From the NCBI RefSeq assembly GCF_037975245.1, contig NC_092577.1, positions 15,390,013-15,454,012 of the forward strand: a DNA stretch of 64,000 nucleotides. The letters are read 5' to 3'. Shown piece by piece: positions 29,631-41,269 of this stretch. Position numbers and translations under genes: made by a program. Within the stretch, counting starts at the first letter, position 1. Every line of letters begins with the position of its first letter. Below the pieces are notes generated by a model. It saw only the letters and a list, made by a program, of their open reading frames with translations. It ran no database searches and was not told where the DNA came from. This stretch comes from Apostichopus japonicus. Its lineage: Eukaryota > Echinodermata > Holothuroidea > Aspidochirotida > Stichopodidae.

Positions 29631-32600
29631 ATCAATATTTCTGTCATAAGTTATATGTGGGCATATGCAGTTATACACACTAACTCAAGGGAGTGTTTGT
29701 ACTAACATGGCATCCATGATTACCTTCAAGGTAACACTTTAGGCATAGTACCAAATTAGTTGTACAATATTTTATCATCTTGTTCTTTTCACTGTTTTTC
29801 TTTGCCTAGAAATAGTTCCTTTGTGATCATTCAGTGTTTTATTAACTTGTTAAAGGTATACAATTCTGGCTCCAAAGTGAATTTCACAGACCTCATGAAA
29901 TTCATGATTGGATCAAGCCCCATTCATTAAATCAAATGAGCTGACCAGTCTAGAACATGTTTAGCATACTTGGGGTGAGCATTGTTTACCTTTAAGGTGT
30001 TCAAAAATGTATGTTTTAAAAGCTCATACCAAAATGAGCTTTTGTGATCATGCTCCTATGTATCTATCTATTCCTCTGTCCACAATTTTTCAAGTTTTCC
30101 TTTGCATGATTTTATTTTATGATATTTGGACTTAAATATAATCATTGGGTGATGAGCTATTTTTGGGTGATAGGAATTGGAGGTAACATGTCATCTAGGG
30201 AGCAGCTGAGGTAATTACCTGAAAATGCTTTAAAGTGTACAGCTTTTATTGCATTTGAAACTTGAGTGGTGCTTCCTTCATGGTGTTCAGGTATTTTATA
30301 GTCATCTAGGTTTCATTATCTGAAAACACTTCAAAACTGCCGCCTCTCACGGGTTGTACTGAACATTACTGAAAATAACATGTCCTTGGGGAGTGCTTCA
30401 TACGAAGTGTTCAGGCAGTTGAAAGTCAGATGTCATCTTGGAAGCCTTTCCTGCTTTTTCGTTCCTTTGCATCTATTTTTTTTTTATTCATCTAGCTGGT
30501 TATAAATTTTGGAGGATTTTCAGGCTATTTTAAATTTTCATAACACAAGTGGCTTTCATGGGCCGGTGTTGAAATAATGATATTATTATACATCATCTTT
30601 TTCAAGATTTTTTTTTTCCTTCCAATTGAGATGAGATGTGGTTGTACAACAGTATGTAATGATGAACAGACATTGTTAAAATCAAATTAACTTTTTATTA
30701 CTTATATTGCCTTGGTCGACTAGAATATTCCTATATCTTACCAGATAAAATTTATAATCAGGTTAGCTCAATAGTGCATTTTGTAAGAGGTAAAAGGTCA
30801 TTTGAGATCAAGAAAAAGGTCAAATGAAGAAAGGATTGGTGTATCCCATACTATAAAGTTACATATAGTGTATATAGATTAAACCTGCTAATTTTGCAGC
30901 AGGCTGTTTGATATGGTCCTTGAGAATTTGTAAGCAAGCTAGATGAATATCTTGAACATTAATGAGTCATATTTTGCCCACAGTGAACAGAGAACTTTTA
31001 ACAGGTAACTTAATGTAAGGAGGGGAACAATACTAAATACTACTTTATGTTAATTTAAAAGCAATGAATCACAAAAACACTGGGTTTTCTACTAAATTTG
31101 GGATAGTCCCTTTAGTGATGACATCACAGCCTTACCATTGCAGATTTTTTTAATGCTTTTACATTTTCAAATTTATAAGTTAAATCAAAATGGTTTAGAT
31201 TCCAAATTTTCATTGTTTTCTGTGAAACTTACTGTATTTTACAACAACAGTTCAAATGTCACCAAAATCCATATATAAGTTAACACATTGTAAGAATCTG
31301 GCATATGCAGGCATACATAATTATTCTGTAGGTCTGAGGCAAGTCGATTTTTTTATGCGGGCAAGTAGGTTTAGCGAACAGCTAGCCCAACAGGCAAGTA
31401 TTAAAAAACGATTTGTCAAAGCCTGTGAAGTATTAATTACTATTGATGATATCAATTTATTAGACCATTCTAATGTTGTACGAGCTGCTGTACCATTGTT
31501 TGTCATATTCCAGGTAAATAAGCTTGTTTTGAGATGGCTGCCTTTGTGATAGGGGTGGAAGAGATCACTGATCTGGTGTAAAATTTGTCACCATTGATCA
31601 GGAAAATATGTATTGACACATTTGAGATGTATAGATACTTAGATGATAATGGTAAATCATTGGCAAGTTTGACATTTTTTCCCCCTTTTTGAGCATAATT
31701 AAATCTAGGATGCAATTAATGGTATGAGTAGAGGAAGTGATCCTCTGGGATAGGTACATGGAGTACCAACAATTTTTTATACCAGAGGTAGCTAAAATAA
31801 TTTACATTGTGTTATGATTATCTGTATATTACCAATAGTGTTATCATGATAATGACATTTACTGATATCTGAATATGGGCTCAACATGGCAGAAAGGGTT
31901 TTTGGAACATTTGCAGTGTGTTGGTGTTTGCACTGTATCAAACATGTAATGTAACGTGGTACCCATGGATATACTGAACACAAGAGTCTGATATATATCT
32001 AGTTGCATCAGTCTAGCAAAATTTTGTGTTACTGAATAGTCACCATTACACACAATTCAAGCTTGCCCACAAGTTCCATCTCTATATAAAATACAAAGTG
32101 ACAAAATTTGTTTTGCTTTAAACATTTTCTTATCTTTCTCTTGTTTCATGCTTCACCAACCAGTCAACAATATATATCATATGTGAAATATTTTTACTCT
32201 TTTAATTATTTGGTAATCAAGAAAGTTTAAGAAATTCATGTGTTTGTTCACATTTTGATCTGGACAGGTTAATGCTTATAAGAGTATTTGTTAGATTTAA
32301 CTATCTGTTGCCTATGTTGCAATATAGTTCTTGGATATCACCATAGATTAAAGCCTGCAATTGTCAAACATACGACTGTTGCAATATCATTAGTGCAACT
32401 TTTCATCAGAGGTCAAATCATGAAATAACTTGAAGGTGTGATGTTTTAAACATTCAGTTCATTGTTCATCTTATAAAACAATTATATTATAATCATTATC
32501 ATTCATTAGTGAGAAATATACCTTAGAATACCATCAGTTCTCTTGGTATGAAAAGTCTTTGTTATTCTTTACATGTTTCACCCCTTTTAATACCAATTTG

Positions 32601-32937
32601 AAGTGGTATGCCAAAGTTTGTAATATATATGAAAAATGCATTATGCATCAGTTGTTACCTTGGTATTCTTTTTCTATGGATAAATTATTTCTAGAAAAAA
32701 AATCACTAATTAAATTATCAAGAAAATCAAAAGCTTATGGATTCAGTATGCAACTGATGTCACAAATGTTGCCAGATTCTTAATGAAATTGAAAATGTGA
32801 ACTTATTTGAAACATTCATATCTTAGCAACTAGAAATGGGACTTTCACCACCGAGTGTAGTTTACTTCGTCCTCATTCTCATCACTATTCTTTTAACATT
32901 TCACTTTTTGTTATGCATAGCTTAGAGTGCTATGCAT
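29631..32937. other. Region between the converging genes; no gene assigned
   Basis: AT-rich. A 97-residue plus-strand frame at 31256-31549 has a TCTGTAG acceptor (31332) and a GTAAAT donor (31514) around LRQVDFFMRASRFSEQLAQQ..., but I do not recognise it. Two degenerate ~130-bp units occur near 30200-30460. Nothing else supported. Confidence 0.4.
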
Positions 32938-32940
32938 TAG

Positions 32941-34592
32941 GGCGATTCCATGCAAACAGGGACATGACCCCAAAAATGAAAGAATCCTTTCTGACCCAAT
33001 ATATTGCTTTTGGTTCATGCTAAGGTATTCAGGGTCCAGATCAGAAACTTTTTCCTAGCATACAGTGTCATTTTACCACAAAAAAGTGCAGTGATAGCTG
33101 ACTGTGATTCTGCAATTAAAATGCAAGTGAGTCTGTGTGGATTTTTCAAAGTCCCATATTCCCTTGTATGAAAGTAACTTGTACAAGTGTGAAATATTTA
33201 TGAGTAATACAAAATATGATATTTTAAAATCACATCACATTGCCCATTCACCATTTTTGGCTTGTAGGTATATTGCTGTAGTTAAAAGGCGTCTATGTTG
33301 ACATGTAATGCGAGTTCCTGGGCAATCAAGATTTTAACATTATTGCTCTCCTGGAGGCGATAATTTTCTGCCATTCCATATTTTGCTTTTTGGCCCAAGT
33401 ACTGAGTTTAACAATAATCAAAGGAATAGAAAGTCCATGCATATTTTGATATGAAGGGCCACTGAAAGCCGTAATGCGAGTTACCGGTAATGCAAGTTAA
33501 CAGTGCTGTAATGCGATCGAGTAACCACTGTAATGCCAGTTGTCATACTGAAAATAACTGAATATTGCCTTATGACAAAGAATGCAAAACCTTTGATCCA
33601 TGATGCTGAATGATAAAACAAGTTGAAAAACCCTATTCCAGCTTTAGCTAACATTTAAATTGTGTGTGAATCATTGGAAATGAACATTGTCATCATTGTT
33701 CATCACATATTTTAATTTGGCCAGCAATTATTAGTAAAATTATTGACAGAGGTATAAGTATTGTTGTTTATTTGTTGCTACAATGCTTTTAGACTTCTAC
33801 AATGGTTCTTCAGAGCAAATAATTCTCCAGAATTTGATGAAGATGAAAATACTGACTGGGCAATTTGTAATGCAAGGTACCTTAATGTGAGTTACCAGAT
33901 TCTTCCCCCCCTCCCAACCACTTCTAAGTTGTTTTATATTTTCTTGTGCTACAATGTAATCTTCAGGATATAGTAGATATCTAGTACATACATTCAATTG
34001 AACAAAACATTGTTTGTTTGACTAAACTAGTATCTCCATTTTTGCTGTGTACTTTTTGTGTAATGCGAGTTATCGATTTTGTTTATCCCCCTGTCATGAA
34101 CTACTTTTTGATAAATTTTTGGTTATTTAACTTTACATATAATGTAAGTCACCTTCCACTAGAAATAATAGTTTCAGCATTTTATTTTCCATTTAGATTT
34201 CATTGATGACTGGACAAAGTGAAATGCGAGTTACCGTTATGCGAGTTACCGGATTATTTCCCCTTCCACACCACATCTTAAGTTGTTTCATATCATTTAG
34301 TAGTTTGATGTAAACACCAGTGGAATAGATATCTACTACATACATTCAACTGGATACAACATCTTTTGTTTGAGCAAACAACTGCATTGAACTTGCATGA
34401 ATTTTTTATGTGTCCTTTTTGGGTAATGCGAGTTACTGATTTTCTCAAGAGCACCATACATAAGACAAAGCAGTGCCATCACCCCGAATAATTTTAGATC
34501 ATTGCTTTGAGTGTTTGCTTTAATACCACAAATAATCAACCTGCAATAAAAAAAAATTGAAAAAGTGTAATGCGATTTACCGTGGAATCACC
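32941..34592. mobile_element. Non-autonomous element with repeated TAATGCGAGTTACC boxes
   Basis: Ends GGCGATTCCA (32941-32950) and TGGAATCACC (34583-34592) are near-perfect inverted repeats. Inside, TAATGCGAGTTACC or close variants recur at about 33306, 33472, 33520, 33888, 34060, 34222, 34237, 34423 and 34568. A ~355-bp unit (about 33880 and 34236) is duplicated in tandem. No ORF is convincing. The repeated boxes look like subterminal transposase-binding sites. The class is not assigned. Confidence 0.55.
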
Positions 34593-34603
34593 TATTAGCA
34601 ATA

Positions 34604-35395
34604 TTAATTGTGGACATTGCATTCTGTAACAAATGACCGAGTGTTCAGGTACAATTGATATCCATGACTTCCATCATTCTCGAGTGGATTAACAGTGTTC
34701 CTTAGTCTGGCAATCTGATCATCAGAAAGTAGTGACTCAGTTTCTGGAACTTGTACTCCATCTTCTGTTTCATTCATAGGTGCATCTCCATCAGGGTCAA
34801 TCCCATACAACTCCCACTGTTCATTACTATCAAACACACTCTCTACTCCAGTATAATCTGAATGAAACAGCCGAAAACACCTTGGTGGAACAGTTGATTT
34901 GGGGACTGATTATGACATGAACTAAGGGGGTGGTTGTTGTACTGAAGTACAAATTCTGCTAGAGCCCTATTGATTCGTGGTATGAAAACAAACTGAAGTG
35001 ATGAAAGATCAATTTCATTCAATGGATCTAGAACTTGATCATCCTGCATGGCCATAAAAACATTTTTGAAGTAACGGACAACCTTTACATTCACATCCCT
35101 CCATAACCTCTCTATGCGCTGGTTATGCACGCTCCTCCCTGTTATCATACTTCCTCTGTTTAGCCCTCGTCTTGCAAGCATAAACTGTGCCACATCATAG
35201 TTTTCAACACCCAAGTCTGACCTGACGTGGGAGGGGACACCATAGAGATTAACAGCTTCCTGAAATAAACTAAGGACTGTTTGGGCACGATTATTGTTGG
35301 TACACCTGAGATACACTACCCGTCTGCTGTATCCATCGATCCCACCATGGATGACCAACCGCCATGGAATTAATTTATGGTTACCATCAATATGC
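34604..35395 (-). CDS. Transposase exon 4: catalytic DDE core and C-terminus
   Basis: After a TTCACAG acceptor: HIDGNHK (first Asp), IHGGIDGYSRRVVYL, VRSDLGVEN (second Asp), HNQRIERLWRDV (Glu). The last two acidic residues are 34 apart by direct count, close to the DD35E of IS3 and retroviral integrases. The tail reads VESVFDSNEQWELYGIDPDG and ends TRSFVTECNVHN. A one-base shift separates QLFHQGVF from the tail frame near 34885. Confidence 0.88.
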
Positions 35396-38300
35396 CTGTG
35401 AAGGGGAAACAGTAAAAGATAATGGTGCAAATCCACTCAGAACCATAAACAACTTGCATTTTCAGGCTGAAGGTAAAGCATTGCTTTGTTTTGTTCACAT
35501 TTTATTGTGAGTTCCTGATCATGTTTGCATTCTGATAATAAAGAACCAGAATGAAACCCAAGGATCATTGCATCCATGTTTCACTAAAATCCATGAAAGA
35601 CTATGCTATGATAATGCTCTTCTTACAAAGAAATCACTTCATAACCTTTGACCTCAAATTACTGAACACCCCAAAGGTACCACTAACTCAATGATCATAA
35701 TGTGTTACTTTCGACATAATTTATTAATAACTCTGTGAGAAGAAGCATTTTAAGAATTTTCAGGTAATGCCCTTAAATAATCCCTACAGTAAATGACCTA
35801 CATCACCCCTGATTCCCCCTCATCCAATGAACATTGTGTCCAAGGTTCCTCAAAATCCATCAAAGCCTGTACGAGAAGAACAATTTTGAACAAGTATCAA
35901 CAGACGGATACTGTAGATGCAGCTTGATCATATAGGCACGATCATATGTATATATGTGACATAGTTTATTTTTAAAACTTGCATTTCAGGCTGAAGGTAA
36001 AGCATTGCTTTGTTTGTTCACATTTTATTGTGAGTTCCTGATCATGTTTGCATTCTGATAATAAAGATAATAAAATATTGAGTAGGCCTATATTATATAT
36101 AAAAGTATATATATTAAGCAAAATGAATATTAATGAGAACACATTTCATTTTCGACTTTAACACAACGATAGCAAACTGTATGATTACTTACGGCATGGT
36201 AAAAACTATGTCACATACATTTGATCATGATACATTCATGATACATCTACCTGTGAAGAATGACTTGATACGTGCTACCCATTCATTAATGTTCAGGTAA
36301 AGAAACACCATATGGTACATCTACACATGGCACAACTACCTGTCATTGATCTAACATATCAATAACTGGGTTAATAAATCAAACATGTCATTGGGGATAC
36401 ACTGTGTTAACGAGCCAGCCGTCACATACACACACCTTTGGCTTTCGCGTTGTAACCAAAACTAAAAAAAAAATCTCCAAGCTTATTAATATCTGCTGTG
36501 ATGATACACTTCACCTTCTTGCCATATTCTCAAGTGGAAATAACAATTTGGAAAATTAAAATTATATCAGAAAATCTTAATAGACAATTTCAGATTTTGT
36601 GTTTACAAGCTATTTTGTGTGGTTCACAAATAATGTCATCCCATTCTAAAGTAAAAAAAAATGGTGTCACTTATGAAGTTGATACAGTTACAAAGATATT
36701 GACATCTTAAGAATTGTATTTTAAGCCCAGACCACTCATTAATATTTATGATTTGGATACCAAGAACAAAGCACATCTACTCCATAAGTGTCATGTACCA
36801 GTCCAATATTATATTAACATGCCATTTTTGAGATGTTGTGTTTATGAGCTATTTGTGTGGCATTAGCTATTTTGTTTGGCATTAAGCACCCACTCATTAA
36901 TAATGAAACAAAATTTAGTGAAACTTACGAGTGAGCTTTCACACACCACACACATACACACAGTCACTTTTGGAAATGCAAAATCCCTGGTTCCCACCAC
37001 CCAACATACATAACACTCCTGACCGAGTCTATATATGTCTACATAAATATAGTCTGTCCACACGCAAAAACGACCTCAAAATCAAATCTATTTGTCTGTC
37101 CACATTTGTTCAGCATGCTTCTCCTCAATGGAGTTTGACCAAACTTGAACACAATGTTTATTTGATGAGGGGACATCAGGGGTATTCCAAAGTTACACAT
37201 TTTAATCATTGAGTAAATTGGTGCATGTGCAGTTTTTAGCGATTTGAGGTCACATGTCATAAAATGGAAAATAGCATTGATCTTTTGTTTTTTTTTATGG
37301 ATTTTTTAGTGTAACACAAATGCAATGATCATTAGGTGTTGAAACATAAGTGGTGTCCATACATTTCGGGTCAGAGGTCATTTAGGGGTTATTTGAGATC
37401 ATTATCTGAAAATGCACACCAACTTTAACACATTGCTAGAAGTGAATTTGTTACAAATGAACTCTGACCACTTCATTTCAGCCATGAATATGAAATGTAA
37501 CTTGTGATAAATGAACAAATATTTGTAAGAGCCACTGCACCATTGGTGCACTAGTTGGAATATGCAATAATAAAAGTGATTACCTACATGCATCTTGATC
37601 TTCAAAAGAACAACAAATTCCGGAAAGTATGCAATGCTAGTTGGGTAAGATCCCTCAAACCCACCCAAATTGAGGTTTATTACCACAAATCTGTTGATAA
37701 CATGCGTGTAGGGGATCTCGAGGATTAGTATGTCTGTACATGCACATTACATGAAACATTTCATTAGCAACAGTACTGTACATACTCACACATAATACAG
37801 CAATGCAAGTGTTACTGTATAGCTGCCTAACGATTGCTTACCATAAATGATTTGGGCAAGGAACATGGTATGTCCCACGACAAATTGCATATGATCTTCT
37901 GAGCAATCTACTGATGGGATCCACTCGAGAAATGGACTGTCTCAACCGCCATCTTTGAGTTCTTACTCCTCGTCCAGTCAAAGCTCCAATGACATATCTT
38001 TCACCTTTAAAAATGGAAATATTAAATTCATCAGATACTAACTACTATAAACTACAGTATATGGGTATGAATATCAAATTTTTATGTAGAGATACTGTAC
38101 ACCCTCATCAGTCACAGTCTTGGATGATATACTTTTTTATTACAACAATTCATCACTGTTAACAAACCTGTACATTTTGCAACAAACCGGTGTTGTTTTG
38201 TTTTAGCAGTCTTTATTAATATCATCACAAAACAGTTTATTTTTTATCATGTTTTAATGCCAGTGCATAAATTGAAAATTGTCATGGATAGCTACAGTAC

Positions 38301-40890
38301 CATTACATCCAACAAACAGCTTTAAAGATATGCTATAATCTGCTTAAAATGGTCAAATTATGTGAAATGTATTTCTTTAGTTTCAATAGATTTCTTTGGT
38401 CAGTTATACTTTCAGTAGTGTAAGACTGTATGATTGTTCTTCCTTATCCTTGCATCAGTCTGGTGTTAATGAACAAGCACACAAAATGCACTCTGGAATG
38501 GTGTTGGGCCAATTATCAGTATACAGTATCGGTATCGATTGATATTGTCATTATCTGCCTCATATCGGTATCTGTGAAATTTGTGTCAATTGCTGATAAC
38601 ACCCTACCGATATCACAAGCAATTTTATACAAACAGTTCATCTGTGAGTAAATTTTACTTCATCCATTTGCCGTAAAAATTCAACTGGCATTTGTTCACA
38701 TACAGTATTCAATATCTATAACAACGTTATCTTAAACATAGCAATAGCTCGGTAACTTTACCAAATCACACTAAATGTGGCCCGACAAATACAAACACTG
38801 CCGCAATGCAAACACTGTTTTGTCTTTCTCTTTTTCGTTTTAGCATCCCATCAAGTTGATGGATGATACATAGAATCAAGGAAAATGTCTCTGAAAAAAA
38901 AAAGTCTTGAATTCCATTTGGGCAGATATTTGGCTTTAGATCACTCATCCATTAACATACACAATATTTAACCTACATGTACACTATAACAAAATTTACA
39001 TTGCACTCAGGAATTTCCCCAATCTATGTTTTTCTATGACTTGAGCAAGTAAAAATTCCAATGACCAAATCATCATGTGGCTTTGTGAGTTTGTGTACAG
39101 TAGTTAACGTCAGTGTCTATAGGCCTAACGTGAGGTAAACAGTGGTTTGCATGTCACTAATTGCGATCACAAATAAAACATTTATTATAAAAAAAATCAG
39201 TAAAAAGAACTTATACAGTTCCGTACAATTTGACAGTAGTACAGTACAGACCTTTAATCAGAACAAGAGTACCAACTGTCACTGATTCCTTATCTTAAAG
39301 GGGAAGGTCTTCATGTGTAATAGACAATGTATTATGTATATTTCTCTGATCAACCCCCTTGCTTTGAATTGAATCAGACTAAGTGGTCAATACAAACATT
39401 TTCAACTGAAATGGTTACTATAGGTGATAAAACATTTTCAAATGAAATGCTTAATAAAACTGAAGAGTACTGTCACATTTTGTACTGTCACATTAGATAG
39501 ATTACATTTGGACTTTACCTGCATCTGGTGAGATTTGTAATATCAAGATCATCATCTGTGATTTGACTATAGCCGCTTCCAAGGTGTGTAGGCATCTGGA
39601 ACTCATGTCTTCTTCGAAGAACGGTTCTATATGATATATTCAGTGTTGAAGCCACTTGTTTCCAAGATCCAAGAACGTGATAATGTTCTTCCAACTGTGG
39701 CATGGTCAAGCAAAACCTAAATAGAAATAAGGATTTGTAATTCAATGAATACTAATAGTTAAACTATACATACATGTATGTACTTTTTGCACACATTTTG
39801 ACAGCCAAATGTTTGGGCAATGACATAAACAAAGATAAATGCAAAATGTGACATTTTGAGATTGTCTAGAGGGGAGGGATTTTTTAAGAGGGGCGGCAGC
39901 TATTTTCAGGGGGGCCCGGGCGGGTGCAGCAATTTTCACTTGGGTGGCATGCGACCACCCAAAAACCCTTCATGGAGAACACTGTATAGGGAATAATTTG
40001 AACAGTGCTGGCCATTTTGGGAATTGATAAAAGCTGATAAAACACATGATTGCCCACAATCCAAAGTTGATTTGAATGTGCTGCAGTTGTTAATTAATGG
40101 GGGTTCTCCGCTTCAGGTTGTTCGGCACGGCTGTTGCACAGTGGTGACGGGCAAGTTGCTTCCACCTCCCCAGACTTTGAGAAAGTGGTCGAAGTATGGG
40201 GTACTCTCACGTCCATGGGATGGGGACGTTAAATGGCGGTCCAGGGAGCAGGATGGGTTCACGCCTGTCTCGTTATCATCTGAGCACTTGGTCGTGAAGA
40301 GAAGGCTGAAAAGCCGGTGTTCATCCACAATCATACCTGGCAGTCTGGGTTATCTGTGTGTGGTACAGGGTCGTTCATGAGGACAAATGTCCTTCCTGAC
40401 CCTTGATCTACTAAACTAAACTAGGCCTAACTGTTCGGCCTAGGTCCTAATGTTAGGCCAATGCTACACAGCTACATTATATAGGCCTAGCCAAGGCGAA
40501 GGGCCATGCCCGGATTAATCTCTCAAGTCTTATAGTCTTACCGTGGTCGGCCAGCATCACCTTGGATCGTCGAACACTGAAAACTGTAGTCAATATCGTC
40601 GTCAGCCTCTCCACTGTAGCCGGTTTGCAAATTTTCTAAAGCTCCAAGGAGCTGCTGTAAGCCACTTACAAGCATCAAATTAGCTTCATCTCCTGGAACG
40701 GGCAGATGTTGAAGGTAATCTAGCGAAACACGTACCAAATGTATCGCAGATTCAACCCTCCTTGTACGATATGTGCTCTTTGCGCGTCTGCCGTATTTTG
40801 CAAACGAATTGCTTCACTATAGATGTTTGGGAGCTCAGAAAAGGCGTCTAAATAACTATTTTGTTGAAGATCCATCACTTGTTGAACCAT
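34604..40890 (-). CDS. Integrase-type (rve/DDE) transposase, four exons
   Basis: Minus-strand exons 40542-40890, 39519-39716, 37842-37997 and 34604-35395 join in phase. The start is the ATG at 40890 (MVQQVMDLQQ), about 370 bp inside the right terminus. Exon 1 ends GDAGRPR. Exon 2 carries a helix-turn-helix (VLGSWKQVASTLNISYRTVLRRR). Exon 3 has RGVRTQRWRLRQSISRVDP. Exon 4 is the catalytic core. It belongs to a widespread animal family I recall as paired with repeats. It would cut and join the element ends. One-base losses near 40790 (exon 1) and 34885 (exon 4, T4 where T5 restores the frame) break the frame; both can be explained by homopolymer miscounts. Confidence 0.85.
35396..37841. other. 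Transposase intron 3 with a 90-bp direct repeat
   Basis: GTAAGC donor at 37840-37841 and TTCACAG acceptor. It holds a nearly identical direct repeat at 35453-35543 and 35977-36066 (CAGGCTGAAGGTAAAGCATT at the start, ATAATAAAGA at the end). The rest is AT-rich with no supported feature. Confidence 0.6.
37842..37997 (-). CDS. Transposase exon 3
   Basis: Acceptor GTGAAAG at 37998-38004, donor GTAAGC. Encodes YVIGALTGRGVRTQRWRLRQ, ISRVDPISRLLRRSY and TYHVPCPNHLW, the linker joining HTH and DDE core. Its last two bases complete the Trp codon with exon 4. Confidence 0.8.
38005..39518. other. Transposase intron 2; no feature
   Basis: AT-rich intron; short frames on the plus strand look fortuitous. 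GTATCGG microrepeats near 38520-38590. Confidence 0.5.
39519..39716 (-). CDS. Transposase exon 2: helix-turn-helix
   Basis: TATTTAG acceptor and GTAAAG donor. FCLTMPQLEEHYHVLGSWKQ, then STLNISYRTVLRRRHEF, then SQITDDDLDITNL. The segment has the form of an HTH that would bind the terminal repeats. Confidence 0.8.
39870..39983 (-). mobile_element. Fragment of the CAGTGTTCTCC MITE family
   Basis: Ends CATGGAGAACACTG on the plus strand and contains CACTTGGGTGG, matching the start of the 20950 element in reverse. The left end was not found. Lies in transposase intron 1. Confidence 0.6.
40030..40400 (+). repeat. Possible SINE or LINE-tail repeat in transposase intron 1
   Basis: A GC-richer block (TGGGGACGTTAAATGGCGGTCC, GTGGTACAGGGTCGTTCATG, TTGATCTACTAAACTAAAC) unlike its AT-rich surroundings. 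Composition and tail suggest a retroposed element, but no boundaries or internal promoter boxes could be confirmed. The overlapping 118-residue frame is probably fortuitous. Confidence 0.35.
40542..40890 (-). CDS. Transposase exon 1
   Basis: Starts MVQQVMDLQQNSYLDAFSEL; after a one-base loss it continues YGRRAKSTYRTRRVESAI and SLDYLQHLPVPGDEANL to GDAGRPR at a GTAAGA donor. The length of 349 nt needs one more base to reach the phase required by exon 2. Confidence 0.75.
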
Positions 40891-40984
40891 AGAAATTTAT
40901 CCTAATCAATTTCTATGTGTTGAACACATTGACATGTACCTAGGCTTTATGCGGCGCGAATGTTCAAATAATCAAGGCAATTAA

Positions 40985-41263
40985 GCTCCTCCCACTCGCG
41001 CGTGTCACTCACACTTTTATAATCTATATATATATAACCGCGCCGAACATGACAAAATAGTATAAAATATATAAAGGTTATGACGAACAATATATATATA
41101 TGTTATGCGATATATATATGATATGCAATATATATAAGGTTATGCATAACGTATATATATGAAGAACACACATAAGTCATATATATTACTGCATAACCAA
41201 TATATATTACTCGTTATAATCAATATATATGGTATATAATATTGTCACATATGGCACTTGATA
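40985..41263 (-). repeat. Right terminal inverted repeat of giant element
   Basis: Reverse complement of 17821-18090, ending ATGGCACTTGATA. Differences are small TA-run length changes and a few substitutions. Confidence 0.9.
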
Positions 41264-41269
41264 GTTCTG
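41264..41269. repeat. 6-bp target duplication of giant element, right
   Basis: GTTCTG, identical to 17815-17820. Confidence 0.85.

Larger units (their letters stand above)
17821..41263. mobile_element. Giant (23.4 kb) IS3EU-like DNA transposon with HECT gene
   Basis: Defined by ~275-bp inverted termini (17821-18090 and 40985-41263), a TAT start on both ends (TATGAAGTGCC / TATCAAGTGCC) and a perfect 6-bp duplication GTTCTG. The minus strand encodes an rve-type (integrase core) transposase (34604-40890). The plus strand encodes a HECT ubiquitin ligase with a RanBP2-type finger (18315-29630). Both genes start a few hundred bases inside a terminal repeat and converge. TAY ends and 6-bp duplications are, from memory, features of the IS3EU superfamily; that assignment needs a database check. 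The size is partly due to nested elements at 20950, 24443, 32941 and 39870. It inserted into DIRS-like element A. Confidence 0.85.

Noticed and set aside
33306-34570. TAATGCGAGTTACC boxes as a CRISPR array
   Set aside because: The spacing is irregular, the boxes vary, the context is an animal transposon, and no cas genes exist.
40024-40380. 118-residue frame in transposase intron 1
   Set aside because: Sits in a retroposon-like GC-richer block on the strand opposite the transposase; no family resemblance.
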